Source: Hirundichthys speculiger
Lineage: Eukaryota; Chordata; Actinopteri; Beloniformes; Exocoetidae
DNA: 64,000 nt
Assembly: GCA_018398805.1 (NCBI GenBank)
Contig: JAGFBZ010000178.1
Span: 2,105,856 to 2,169,855 of the forward strand
Direction of reading: 5' to 3'
In this document: positions 38,242 to 49,900 of the stretch, piece by piece
Layout of the letters: each line of letters starts with the position of its first letter
How positions within the stretch are numbered: the first letter of the stretch is position 1
Translations under genes and position numbers: made by a program
The notes under the pieces: generated by a model
The model's database searches: none
Seen by the model: the letters and a program-made list of their open reading frames with translations, nothing else
Told to the model about the DNA's origin: nothing

Positions 38242-40870
38242 CAGACATGAAAATGGGGGTGGGCCGTGAGAGGTCCTTACAGTTAACCAAATATGTTTTA
38301 AATCCTTGATATTTTTCAAATATGTTTTCAATTACTGTAAAATATTCATGAAATTATTAAAAAAAAACATTAAGATGTAATAAAACAAACCAGTTAAGTG
38401 TTATTCTACTGTCATTTTAATTTAATATCCCAAGTGTCACCTTAGTTGTTGACCCCTTACATTAATATCGGAACATTGCTTCTAGTCAGCGTTGCCAGGT
38501 GTACAATAATTATCGTATTTGTAAGATAATTTGGCCCTCTGTATGATGTATGATCAATAATCCAAAAAAAAGGCCAAATGTATGATAATTTAACTATTTC
38601 ACATTATTGCCTGCCGCAATTGTCTGCCAGAGTTTTTTTTTTGTGAACCCGAAGGCATGTGTTCCCATGTGACATGTTTCCAGCCAATCGCGCTTTGCTG
38701 AGCGTGAGATACGAGTGTTTGTCTCAGAACAACGAGCATGATCGGCTGAATGGTCAGCTTCGCCTGATATTAAACACTAGAGTGATTAAGTTTGACTAGA
38801 GCACATCATTGGGCTTGATATTTTAGTTATGACAGATGTATGATAATTTCCCTCAAAATACGATAATTTTGAGTCTCTGGTACGATAATCCTACATTTCC
38901 CACCTGGCAACGCTGCTTCTAGTCCTGAATGTTGATCACAGTTGTGATTAAAGGTTCAGGTGGGCCGCGGAGATTTTTCACATTTCAAATTGGGCCTTGA
39001 TGTTCTGAGGTTTGGGAACGGCTGGGTCAGGGTATCAAGTGACTAGAGTTTACAACTTCACCTTCAGCCTTCTCAGCCCTCAGTGAATATCATCCTCACA
39101 CGTCCCTGACATGGATTCACCAATTACAGAGATTTTCAAGAAGCCTGTGTTTATTCTTTTATGTTACCGTTAACTACACAAGCTTGACGCAAACTTCCAC
39201 CTAACAGTTTTTCACCGGAGCTTTGGCAAGCTCTGACAGTGTTCAACATTAGCTGTAGCGAACGGCAGTAACTTTGTTATACCGCAAGGTATGAAAACGA
39301 TTGAAACCATAACTCACCAAATTCAGTCCACTAGTAAATGCAGGTAGGAAATGTGAACGGACACTTTTCTGCCTCGTCCCTGGCGTGGATATCAATAGGT
39401 CCTGCTTCTCGTCTCGCTTAGCAATGTAACCTCTAAGTACACGTGAATGAAGAATGTTCGTATGACTGGAATAATGCAAAAATTTGGCCTGATTGGTTCT
39501 GGGAAGGATTTACTGACCATCCAAGTGTCATTTAAAGGGCCGATTTCTGAAGTGCTCAGTTTGCTTATTAGGGCAATTATATGATGACGACACCCCACCC
39601 CTCAAAAAAGAAAACTGCTTAGATCTACACGATTCACGTCGGTCACCCTTTTTGACTTCAAAACGGCGAATTTCGCCGAAAAAGTGAGGGATTTTCATGC
39701 CTGTACATTGACCTGGGTCTGGCTGGGATTGTTTTCTGAGGTTTTGAAAAAGAAGATCTCAATATTAAAACCCTGCAGTGACAGCGATGAGTCAGAAAGT
39801 GCTTCCTCACTTACCTCCTTTTTCCATGCAGACCATCTTCTCTTTGACCAGGACTCCTGCTCTCACCAGAGCCTGTTCAGACACGTAAAGCCACAGTTGT
39901 GATTGAGGTTAAAGTGAACTGATGCTTAGTAACAACCCCAGCTCCAAAAAACCTGGGACAGAGTGTAAAATGTAAACGTAAAATGCAATGATTTGCAAGT
40001 CTCAAATCCATCTTTAGTTACAAAACAATACAGAAAATACACCAGCAATGGAAAAAAAAATAAACGTGTTTTGGACAAACCAAAAAGAACATTTCTTAGT
40101 TGGTTAAATGGCAACAACTTGGTGACATGAACATCTCAGTGTCGCAGAAGTTAAGAAGGGCAGAGGTTCACAAAGCTGCACAAATAAATAAATAAACTGA
40201 TGAGATGCAACTCTTTTGTGTTGATGCTACAGTGTTGATGCTACAGGGTGCGTAAAACTGCACCCTGTAGCATTTTTTAATGTTCTGTTTATCCATCCAT
40301 CATCGATACCCCAAATCAGGGCTACAGGGTGCGTAAAACTGCACTCTGTAGCCCCGATTTATTATACATAATATCATAAACTGATTGTAAGAGTCTGGAG
40401 GAATCTCTGTGGGCTTGGTAAAAGGTCCAAAATCAATTGACCACCCTCTGTGGTCCACATATAATCCCCCTTGGTGGTGGGGCAGGGGCAGGACTCTGAG
40501 GGCCCTTGAGGACCTTCGGAGGGTTTGTATGGGGTGCTGTGTTGGCATGGGTGTTCAGGCCCTTGGTAGCAGTGCTCAAGGTTTGGCTTGGGTGCCTCCT
40601 GTTGCTCATCGTCGCTGCTGGGATGTCTTCACTCCCTGGCAGGGGTTGACCTTTGCTGGGGCGGGTTGGGCAGGCGCACCCAACCTGCCCCAGCAGAGCA
40701 GAGGTGCTTCCACGGTGGGGTGTGGAGGTCTTGGGGGCTGGCTGGCTCATGGGTCTTACCCTCTTGGTTCTGCTCTTGCGCCATTATTGTGAGGAGCTGG
40801 TGAGGACTGGTGGGGGGAACTGGGCTCAGTTGGGTTTAGTAGCGGTGGGATGAGGGGTATGTATACATAA

Positions 40871-40952
<82 letters not shown>

Positions 40953-43900
40953 TTGGGCTGTCAGTCAATTAAATCATTTAATCGCGATTAATCACAAGAT
41001 TTTCATAGTTAACTCGTGATTAACTGCACATCAATCGCATTTTTTAATGTTCTGTTTATCCATCCATCATCGATACCCATTTTGTCCTATACAGGGTCAC
41101 GGGGATCTTTTTTTTTTGTTTTTTTTTAAGCCTTTATTTTGAAAACCGGAAGTCCACCAATGCTGCCATACTTTTTGGGGGTTTAATTCATCAGCTTCTT
41201 AGTATATTTTGTCAGAGCTGCTGCTTGACTGCAGTAATTTGCTGACGGTCCCTAAACTCCACAGCAGCAGCAGGTACTCAGAAGGACATTCAGTGCTGTT
41301 CCTTAGAGTTTTAGCCACACTCACTGATCTTGGAGGGTTGATGACACTTGGTGAAATGTCTGGCACACTTATATCTACAAAATGACACCAACCTGGATTT
41401 AAAGAGAAAACAAACAAGCGAATGTCGGATGTGAAAATAACTTTACCGCCCTGCGGTGGTAACTCAATTCACAGCGACAACAAATACAAATGACTTTGTT
41501 CTTGTCAACAGACACATCTGGCAGCACCTTAAAGCTAAACTTGCCGTTCATCAGACCCTTTTCTGCTGCATGTCTTTCCCACACGTTGACTGTAAATACA
41601 CTTATTGACTGAGGGTCATAGATAGAGAGAGATAGATTGATGAAAATACATTGGGTGTATGAGATTAGCAAATCACTGCATCATTTTTTTATTCACATTT
41701 TAAAGTGTCCCACTTTTTTTTTTTTCAGAAATTAGGACTCCAGACTGGCTTCGTGACAGATGCACCCACCTCCTCTGCAGCCTTCTTCCAGTCCAGTTTG
41801 CTCACAAATATGATGAAGAACGCGGACTGCATCACCACGCAAACTGTAAGTCCTGTCCACAGTCCTGTTGAGAAGGCGTAGGAGTCGTAAAGAACTTCCT
41901 GACAAATAAAAGTCAATTCTGAGGACACGTGTTCAGTCAACTGTAGCACACGGTAACCTACTCTTACCCATAATGCCCATGTTGGCCGCAAACATCAAGG
42001 ACACACCAATGGGGAAGCCGATAAGGTAGTAGCCCACCAGGTTGCACAGAGCACCGACCAGTTGTTTTCCTACCCCTCTCAGAACACCCCCAGTGACGCC
42101 CTTTAAGCACCAAACACAGTCAAGTCTCACATTTCATGTGCCCATTACTTTGAAATGTTGGCATGATGCAGTTTCTTACCGCAACGGCGTCAGCAAGATG
42201 CAAGAAGCAGAAAACGATTAAGACATCAGCAACTCTCTGCAAAATCTCCCTGCAAGAACAAACTGAGACTCAGTGCACGTAGTTTCTGTCTGTTAGAAAA
42301 CATGCACAGACAAATGATAAACATTCAACTAAATGTGCTGTGAAAAAAAATATTTTGAATCCATGTTTTCAGTAGCGTATCTTTGTTTTTGTCTACTGAA
42401 AATGGTTTAAACGGGGCGACTAATACATGTGGATGAACATGTCTGAGCTGAGCTGACTTTCATTACCATCAATAGACTGAGTCTCTGTGAATCAGCATGA
42501 GGGTTGCTAACCTCAGTTAATGTTTAACAGTTTTAAACAGACACAGAAGGAGAGAGGAGGCCTTTCAGCGTTTTACTCACGGGTCTGAGGTGAAAATATA
42601 TCCGATGACATGTCTGGAGCTGCCCACGATTGCTCCAATGACACACGCGTTGACGACTGCGGGAAGAAAATTCAGCAGAGTGTGAAATTAAAAAACCAAT
42701 AATCAGCTGAATTATTTCTAAATTATTATTTTGATTATTTCTAAAATATAGTTTGAGCCACTGCTGCATTTCTGATGAGTTTCAGGAATACGTCTGGGTC
42801 ATCATGACCTTGATTCAACATGGCAGTTTCTTCAGATTCTGCATCAGATTGTTGTCAAGTATTTCATCTAAGAGAGAGTTTTCTTTAACTCATGTGTTCA
42901 TTACTGATTAATTAGAGCTGTTGCTCCACCTACATCCCTTCCTTTTATTCTCTGACTGGTCATGTGACTGTCTATAGGAGGCAGTTTTTTCTGCATCATT
43001 TGGTACTGCCTCCTGCCAGAAAACATTGTCTGAAAACAATGTTCCTGAATTTTTCTTCAGCACTACATTCACAAGTGCTGCTTGCAACTTTTCTATGCAA
43101 AAATGTATTTATTTCAACCTTATCCAGAGTCAGCAACATCGTCTCTGGGCTCAGAGACATCTGGGATGACCAGCACAAAGTAGCAATTTACTGTGGTCAG
43201 AATCAGTATTCCAGATCTTTCTTTACTTTGAAGAAAGAGACGCTGTGTGCTCTGGACTAAAGACGTAAAGGCTTACCCGTTAACAAGTCCGAAAGTCAGG
43301 CTCTGCGATGGTATGGACTTGTATCAACCCTCCTGGTAGAAGGTCTTTTGGACTTCTGTCTTGACCGCATTTACAAAGAAAACTACACTGAGATTTTAGA
43401 GCAACAGAAGAACTCGTCTTCTCCAGGGGCATCCATGCTTTTTTCAAGACAAAAACCATATTCTGCACACATAAAGGTACGGCTGAGTAGGGAGATGGTA
43501 CAGGCATAGTCCTGATCTGTCTCCAACAAGGATGTGTGGAGAATATCAAAATGAAAAAGCATCAATGACCCTGAGGTTTTGCATTACGTAAGAAGTTTGC
43601 AGGACGAATGGGACGAAATAACTGAATTTGGCCACTGGTCCTGATTCAACCTGAGAATGGTCACGAACCTACACCCTGGTCTACTCTGCTGGTCTCCTTC
43701 CTTTTCTCAATACATCGAAGACTCCTGTACGCTGCACGACTTCTACAGTCGTATAAGATTCTTTGCATTTCACAACTTACATCCACTTCATCTTGGATAC
43801 GACAGCAAGAATGGTATGTCTAGATTACAGGGCCATGAGATCTTCTGAAACACCGGCTACAGCGGATGTAGAATCGCGTCATTGGCATGCGCTGACAGTA

Positions 43901-46900
43901 GACAACCAGCAAAACAAGAACATGAACCAAATTCAATGAGAATGAGTTCCAGCTTCATTTCTTTTACGTGTCAAATCCATGTTATTTCTCTCTTTATGTT
44001 TTTCTCTCATTTGCATTTCAGTGTCCAGGCCTTTTTGGAATTAGCATTGTACATTTGTGTGTGTGTGTCCTTACATCCACAGATGATGGGGACTTTACAC
44101 GACAGCTTCGCCTGTTCGACATTGTCTGCACCAAGAGCGTTCCCAACCCGCACGCTGGCAGCGGCAGATAATCCAAAAGGAATCTATGTGAAAAATCTAA
44201 ATTTACTGTGACTTCTAAAAGTCAAAGAGAAGCTTCATAACTGGAAGAAACTGAGTAAAAAAGTTGTCAAGAGTTACCATGTAAGAGATGGTTGCCAGCT
44301 CGTTGACAATCGACTGTGCTCCCAGCTCAACCTCGCTGATCACACCTGCCAGGAATCCTCCCGCCTCAAAGATCCACCACTCCAGACAAAGCATGAGCAT
44401 GCTGGGGATGGCCAGCTGGACGAACGGCCCCCACTCCTGCAGACAGTCCAGTGACCAACCTGTGGGTCACAGTGTGACTTTCAGGACATTCACTTCACAT
44501 AGTCTTCTTCAATTTCTGCTCACATTAAAATGGTGGATCTGCATGTGTGAACAGAAAACAAATTATTAAACTTTCATCTACTGTACCAGACACAGTTACA
44601 GAGTCATGAAACCTGTCAGGACTTGTGCAGCAGCATTCTGGATACGCAGCTGTTTTACAGCTTGTTTAGAGCCCAGTGAGCAGGCCGTTACAGTAGTCTA
44701 ACCTGGTGGAGACGAACGCATGGATTAGTCTTTCTAAGTCTGGTTTAGACACTATTCCTTTGATTCTGGCAATGTTTTTTAGATGGTAAAAAGCTGCTGA
44801 TGTTATTGCTTTAATGTGGATGTTAAAATTCAAGTCTGAATCCAGTATTACCCCTATGGAAGCATGTACAGATTAAACAATAGGGGTCCCAAGATTGACG
44901 CCTGGGGAACCCCACAGGTCATGGCCATTTGGTCTGAGACACAGTTACTAAAAAAAGTATCTCCTATCCCGCAGATAGGACCTGAACCAGTTTAAAGCAT
45001 TTTCAGAGATTGCCCACCCAGTCTTCTAATCTCTGTAATAAGATCACATGGTCAGCTGTGTCAAAGGCAGCGCTTAGGTCCAACAGAACTAAGACTTTGC
45101 CTGCGTCTGTGTTTATGTAAATATCGTTTATCACCTTGATCAGGGCTGTCTCAGTGCTGTGGTGGGGCCTGATGCCTGATTGAAAACTATCAAAAACATT
45201 GTTAGACAGGAGAAAGTCAGTAAACTGTTGATATACCACTTTTTCTAGGACTTTACCAAGGAATGGCAGATTTGATATGGGCTGATAGTTCTTCAGTACT
45301 GTGGCATCAAGACTGCTCTTCTTTAGGCAAGGCTTAATGACAGCAGTTTTTAAGGCCTCTGAGAATGTTCCAGTCTGAAGTGATATGTTGGTTAAATCAG
45401 TGAGTTGTGGTAAAAAACTGCTCAGCACAGACTTTAGAAATCGAGTGGGCAACTCATCAAGGCAGCACGTTGATGGACTCAGACTGCATGTGATCTCTTT
45501 GACTGTTTTATCAGTTGCAGGTGTGAAATGTGTTAGCTCTAGGTGTCTAGTTAGCAGAAGAGTAATTATTTGTGTTGTGGAAATTATTAAATTTTAGGGG
45601 TGCTCCGATCAGGGTTTTTGGGGCCGATCACCGATCACTGAAATCAATATCGGCCGATCCGATACCGATCACCGATCGTATTTATTTCCCTTTGTTTCTT
45701 GCTGTCTTAGACCTTTTTGACTTGAAGATTGTGGACATGCGCCCCCTAGTGGCCCAGACATAACTGGAGTGTGCGGTGCTCCACCAACTAACCCAAACAC
45801 AGCAGCGTGGAGCATCTGTTACGGATAACGCAGACATGTCTTGGATTGATGATGTTAGGCAGTGGCCTCCAGTTACAGATGAAGGTAGTTTATCGCTGTT
45901 TTTAATGATTGGTTATGGAAATAGCATGATCTATTCCCATAATCAAACACTAAAAACTGTGGAACGCTGCAACGCTGGCTATAACTAACGTCAACAAGCC
46001 ATAAAGATTATGCTACTGTAACGTTAACGCTAGCGGTAAATTAGGCTATGTGTTAATGTTATATTTAATTTATTTAATCATTCTCCTAAGTCATTTGTAG
46101 GATCCCTCTTCGGACCTTTTATTTCATTAAAGTAAAGCCGCTCTGCAGCTGTGAACTCTCACCTAATTTCTTACAAACCTGGAGAAAACCCCCTTCAGCA
46201 GATGTGCGTCTCAGTTATCTGAAACCTGGTACCAACCAGCACCGAAGCCATAAAACTCCCAAGATATTCCCGTTGCCATGACAACGCTCAGCCGAAGGTT
46301 AGCAAAAGCCTATAACTTTCGTACAGATGACACCCGGAATGTCGGAACAGACCCTCACAAAGAGTCATAAAACCCCCAAGAACGCTGCATGTGAAAGAGG
46401 ACCAGACAGAAATCTCTCGTCTTCTGAACAGACGAGGAAAAGTTTATATAAACAATTTTCTTACAGGACAAACTACTATGATTTCCTTAAAATGTTATAA
46501 CTCAAGACAATATGACATTTCACAAAACACCTGAAAAGAAAGACTGTGAAGTGGAGTGGAATGATTTTCTGTTTCAAATTCCATGTCATTTATAACCTCT
46601 TTTCCACAGGACAGTTTGTTAAATGAAAGGTTAAAAGTTATTATTATCTTGTGACATAACTGTGATATTTGTGTTTGTGATGTTTTATTTCATCCTGATA
46701 ATTAAGTTACTAACGGTTTTAAATGTTGTTTAAACTTGTGGACTACAAATGGTCAAAGACTGTGTCTCCCAGAATTCAGTGCGCCGGATTCCAGCGGGAA
46801 AATTTCCCATCTTCTGATTGGACAATATGGATCCTACCCCATTTATTTGCATAAACGCTCATGAAATATTCGGGGAGTATTAAAGCCGGATCAGTCCTTT

Positions 46901-49900
46901 TGTCCTCCCTCTTATGCTCTTACACTCTTACTCCTCTTACACTCTCTTCTTTTTGACGCTCTCCTCTTCTTACTCTCTTAATTCTGAAACTTTCCCTCCC
47001 TTTTTTTTATATATTATTTTCTTTGAACTTTGTGGTACGGTAACACTCTGAAATCATTTTGGGTTGCTCAATTTTATTTTTATTTTCCTCAATGCGATTT
47101 TTGCTGCACATTTTCCAGTCCTCAATTGTCCAGAAGTGCAACAGTCGTGCAGCATTGACCTTTTTATAGAGCAATCGCTGAATGGTCTCAACTAACGACG
47201 TTAGTTGTAAGTGATAACTTTTGCGTGCTGCTGCAGTGTCCAAACGTTCGACGTTCGACACCCGAGAGCCCATGCTTTTGCATTAGTTTAACAATTTTTG
47301 ATTTTTGTTGCCCGTCTTTTCTTTTGGGGCCGCACGTCAACTTTAACGTGCAATCGAACTTTTAACTGCCGGTTCCTGTCGACCGAAGTCAGAGGCCACG
47401 GGACCAACTCGCCTGCCAGACGGGAGAAGCGGTACGACCCGCCGAGTCACGCGCTACGTCCGGAGACTTCCAGAGAGACATCGGCTGAACACGATTCCCG
47501 GAGAACGCCACTGCGAACTGTGCCAACCGATGCGCCGACGACAGTAAGCCGCCAGACTCGCCCAGGGTAAGGCTGACAGAGAATAAGATTTGGTGTCTCC
47601 CAGTGTTGACGGTTCCGACCGGTCCGTGCGTCACGGACCACGTCCGGACCACACTTGCCCATTATTCGGCAGCTAATTAGTTCGAGAATTGCCCCTCTTT
47701 ATTAATTTGTTCACTTTGATAACAGATTAGCTGTTAGCAACCCGTTCGTACCCGCCATCTTTTTGTTATGACTCTCTTCCTTCCTTCTTCTCTCTATCGT
47801 CACTTCCTGTCATGCGCTATAGCCAAATATGAAGAATTCACGATGTTGATGTGCCTGTTTATATATATATATATGAATGTCTTATATGTTTTGTGTTCTT
47901 GTCTGTGTCTAAATAAATGTTGTACAACGTATTAGCGACTCTGATGATTGAATTTCCACGGCCAATCCAACTCGTCAAGAACCCACTACAAATTGTGACT
48001 CATTTGTTCTTTTAAGTTTTCCGTCTTTTTACCAAAAGCCGGTGGCACCCCTAGATAATTATTAAAATATTAATAAAGTCACACGAGTCCCCCTACACAT
48101 TCATTCATTCATTCATTGATTTATAGGCTTGTGCTAGTGCCGAGGGCTACAGCAGCGTCATACTGCTGTTCTTTTGGCCAGAATCGTCCGGGACTCTCAG
48201 CGAGGCTATAAGTAGTACGAGATTGAATGTTAACGAAAACTCACCCGGCTGTATTCATTTGGAGCAAAGTCCTTTCTGTTGATATTTTTCACCCACGTCT
48301 TCCTAACTTCTTGGTTGTCGGTGCGCCCAGGAAATCGGTGCAAACTGTATGGCTGCAAACAAGGCAGTCTTCGTGCAGTAAAGGCTTGTGTATTTCACAT
48401 ACTTTCTTCTTCCATTGTTGAATTTTCACACCATTGTTGGCACAGTTTATGACGGAACATGTATTCCCACTCGACCGACTCGACATTATAAAAATATCTA
48501 TTTGTAGAAAGAGAAAAACACTGGTTAATCTGCGAGCCGGTGAAAGTGTCGCTCTGTAGCACAACCCCGCAATGGCGGACGGGGAACTTCCGGGGGGGCT
48601 GGCCCGAAACGGTCTATAGACAGTGTATGCGCACGAGAATAGAGCGTTTTTGATCGGCTCTTTTGATCGGCTTTAATGACAATTCTGACCGATCCCGATC
48701 ATATGCATATCGGCCGATCCGATCAGGTCACCGATCGATCGGAGCACCCCTATTAAATTTTTAATACCTTGAACTTTGTCATTAAAGAATATTGCAAACT
48801 CATTACACTTTGATGTAGAAATGAGTTCTAAGGGCAGTGAAACTGGAGGGTTTGTTAATCCGTTTTTACTCTAGCAAATAGGACACGGGAGTTGTTACTG
48901 TAGTTTTGATGATTTCAGAAAAATAACTCTACCTTGTTCTACGCAATGTTTGGTTGAACACACACAACTTTTCTTTGTAAATCTCATAATGGACCTGGAG
49001 CTTTGACTTGCACCATTTCCTTTCAGCTCTCCGGCACTCCCATTTCTGTGCCCCGACTGAATCTTCTCTTCCCCATGGTGCCTTTTGCCTACTTTTAACC
49101 ATTCTAACCTTGACAGGAGCAATGGTATCCAAAACCTTTAAAACACTTGATGTGTAAGAATTCAACAGATCATCAACATTAGAACACAGAGTATTTTCAA
49201 ACCAAATCATTTCCATAAACTGTGTCCCTGTGCTGTCATTTATGAGTCTTCTCTGAACAACTGCAGACCCAACTGCTAGTTTGGGTGAAATTGACAGGTC
49301 AAAGAAAATGCAAAAATGATAAGATAAAGCAACATCGACAACATTCACGTTGAAATAGCAACACCCTATGAGATAAGCAGATCTAAAGTGTGTCCCCTTT
49401 TGTGGGTGGGCTTGGTCACATGCTGAGTTAGACCAAACATTTCAAGGACAGCAAGGAGGTAAGAGGGACTATGACATCTCCTGGCGGAGTGTCAAATTCA
49501 CAATGTGCTATGGCTGGACTTGACACCCTGCTAGAGCCTGTCCCAGAGCCATCTTATGGTTTTGGGCATACCCCCCTCCAACATCTCACACTACAGTGCT
49601 CAGTACGGGGCAGTCTGCCAAGGGAAAGCATGGGTCTAGCAACCTCGTCAAACATAGTGGGCAAGAATGTGGACATAGCTGCCAAGAATGGTAGGACAGT
49701 ATATGCCCTGAGCAGGCCCCTCGTGGGTTAGGTCAACGAAGAAAGTCAGCAAAGGGGTGCAACCTGTCATGGAAGGGACTCACCAGTCACCACTGCGTGA
49801 ACTCCCGGCTTTCTCTCCCACCTCACAACGTAGACCTCAGTGGTTGTTGGGGAGATGACCCGGCCTAGTCACGGCGATGGTGGGTGAGCATTTGGGTCCT

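Larger units (their letters stand above)
39925..41735. mobile_element. Degenerate DNA-transposon repeat in MATE intron 14 (B side)
   Basis: Same ends as 6520-7715 (CAGCTCCAAAAAACCTGGGA at left, CAGAAATTAGGACTCC at right). The middle has been replaced by hairpin repeats, a GC-rich block and an (AT)n microsatellite. It is older than the duplication, with later rearrangement in B. Confidence 0.5.
45595..48752. mobile_element. 3.16-kb hAT-type element inserted in the L2 LINE
   Basis: Ends TAGGGGTGCTCCGATC and GATCGGAGCACCCCTA are perfect inverted repeats. TTAAATTT lies on both sides (45587-45594, 48753-48760). Sub-terminal CCGATCACCGATC repeats occur at both ends. The interior carries a THAP-like fragment on the minus strand and a nested LTR-like unit. 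No hAT transposase core was recognised, so it is probably non-autonomous. Confidence 0.88.
44618..49465 (-). mobile_element. L2-clade LINE (minus strand), split by a hAT-type element
   Basis: Reading right to left: endonuclease C-terminus ([20 protein letters not shown], 49290-49350), linker ([16 protein letters not shown]) and, after the 45595-48752 insertion, reverse transcriptase. The RT part includes [38 protein letters not shown] and [19 protein letters not shown]. The YADD region is deleted and the 3' end breaks off near QNAAAQVLT at 44620. Dead element in intron 8 of MATE copy B. Confidence 0.8.

Noticed and set aside
40409..40853. Overlapping open frames rich in Trp, Gly and Pro
   Set aside because: Open on both strands because of base composition; no start context, no domain, no counterpart in copy A.
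47298..47570. 90-codon plus-strand frame in the hAT-type element, Arg/Thr-rich
   Set aside because: Lies inside the LTR-like unit, and CpG-rich composition explains the openness; no domain recognised.
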